Part shown: piece after piece, positions 12,345-13,173 of the stretch
Position numbering within the stretch: position 1 is the stretch's first letter
Layout of the letters: each line of letters starts with the position of its first letter
Source: Opitutales bacterium
Lineage (GTDB): Bacteria; Verrucomicrobiota; Verrucomicrobiia; Opitutales; Opitutaceae
Assembly: GCA_021772595.1 (NCBI GenBank)
Contig: JAJFLS010000703.1
Location: 1-13,173, forward strand
Length of the DNA: 13,173 nucleotides
Direction of reading: 5' to 3'
Translations under genes and position numbers: made by a program
The notes under the pieces: generated by a model
Told to the model about the DNA's origin: nothing
Databases searched by the model: none
What the model saw: only the letters and a program-made list of their open reading frames with translations

Positions 12345-13173
12345 ATGAGAATCTTATTAATAGGATGTGCTGGTTTTATTGGCTAGAGAACATGCGAAAG
12401 GCTCATGGATCAAGGTCACGAGGTCGTTGGCATAGACAATCTCAACGACTACTATGATCTTCGTTTGTAATCTTGGAGATTAGCAAACCTAAAGAATAGA
12501 TCCGCTTTTGATTTCGTAGAGGGCGACATCGAAAACCTTGACCTACTAAACTATCTTTTCGAAAATCATGAATTCGATGTCGTTGTAAACCTTGCCGCTC
12601 GCGCAGGAGTTCGATACGGTATGGAAAACCCACATATTTACCTCAATTCAAACGCAGATGGAACACTTAACCTATTAGAATGCATGCGGAAAAACGACAT
12701 CACAAAATTTGTCCTCGCATCCACCTCCTCTCTTTATGCCGGGCAGAAGATGCCTTTCCTAGAAACCCTTCCCGTCAACGAACCTATTTCCCCATACGCC
12801 GCCTCCAAAAAAGCGGAGGAAGCAATGGCCTACACCTACCATTATTTTTACGACTTCGACGTTTCAATACTGCGCTATTTCACCGTATACGGACCTGCGG
12901 GACGGCCAGACATGAGCCCACTATGCTTTATAAAATGGATAGACGAAGGCACTCCCATCACACTCTACGGCGATGGCACGCAATCTCGCGACTTCACCCA
13001 CGTTGACGATATAGCTCGAGGTACAAGCTCCGCACTCTAACCACTCGGATACGAAATTTTAAATCTAGGAGGAGGCAACAACCCAATATCGATCAATCGA
13101 ATGATCAGTACCTTCGAAAACCTTCTGCAAAAAAAGCCGTCGTCGAGCAGCACCCATTCAACAAATCTGATAT
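12345..13173 (+). pseudogene. UDP-glucuronate 4-epimerase-like SDR, three nonsense codons and a frameshift, partial
   Basis: Translation from the ATG at 12345 gives GCAGFIG (Rossmann motif), stop at 12384, then LMDQGHEVVGIDNLNDYYDL, stop at 12468, then WRLANLKN. A long clean stretch follows: FVEGDIEN, NLAARAGVRYGMENP, STSSLYAG, YAASKKAEEA (the YxxxK pair), RYFTVYGPAGRPDM and GDGTQSRDFTHVDDIARG. A third stop lies at 13038, followed by PLGYEILNLGGGNNPISI. At an A7 tract (13129-13135) the frame slips by one base: the next frame continues KKAVVEQHPFNKSD to the window end. The pattern fits UDP-glucuronate 4-epimerases. Two of the stops (TAA) stand where the family usually has Lys. The gene follows the sugar operon, so loss of one polysaccharide sugar is likely. 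Confidence 0.88.

Noticed and set aside
12110..12346. 78-codon minus-strand frame across the aminotransferase end and the toxin fragment
   Set aside because: It runs antisense to two recognisable coding remnants, with no motif of its own.

Overview
The window looks like a chromosomal segment of a Gram-negative bacterium. Several products carry Sec signal peptides or membrane segments. Most starts lack a strong Shine-Dalgarno sequence, and short structured repeats fill the gaps between genes. A GbsR/MarR-type regulator next to nucleotide-sugar genes, together with REP-like hairpin pairs and degenerate 'cctaggattta' repeats, reminds me of Verrucomicrobiota (Opitutia/Puniceicoccales-like). That taxonomic guess is an inference, not something the sequence proves.

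Left part (1-6225, all minus strand), ordinary and intact. In transcription order it holds an extended-SDR sugar-nucleotide epimerase, a secreted PDZ/S41 peptidase followed 20 nt later by a Met-rich exported LolA-like protein, a small exported DUF4399 protein, and a DUF898 (YjgN-like) membrane protein overlapping a membrane-anchored M48 metallopeptidase by 4 nt. REP-like paired hairpins lie between the DUF4399 and DUF898 genes. A dispersed repeat follows the epimerase gene.

Middle part (6226-9449), a divergent control region followed by decayed accessory DNA. A 546-bp gap with two strong palindromes separates the epimerase from a GbsR/MarR-type regulator (+). Behind the regulator lie an intact ribbon-helix-helix antitoxin with a wrecked PIN toxin, an intact DUF433 antitoxin with a frameshifted DUF5615 toxin, a tRNA-like element of class II size, and about 300 bp of degenerate tandem repeats. 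A 25-nt direct repeat (23/25 identical) sits at the 3' end of the regulator gene and again just before the next operon. It brackets the whole accessory block.

Right part (9450-13173, plus strand), a nucleotide-sugar operon. Three tightly packed genes resemble wbpB, wbpD and wbpE: the C3 oxidation, N-acetylation and C3 transamination steps toward UDP-2,3-diacetamido-2,3-dideoxy-glucuronate, a surface-polysaccharide precursor. The upstream 6-dehydrogenase is not in the window. The aminotransferase reading frame now ends inside a second, partial copy of the DUF5615 toxin gene. After it comes a UDP-glucuronate-epimerase-like gene with three in-frame stops and a frameshift, which runs off the window.

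Overall this reads as a surface-polysaccharide locus whose regulator has been separated from its sugar genes by toxin-antitoxin material that is now decaying. The most unusual points are the two related toxin fragments 3.6 kb apart, the bracketing direct repeat, the odd tRNA-like element and the frame-conserving nonsense mutations in the last gene.
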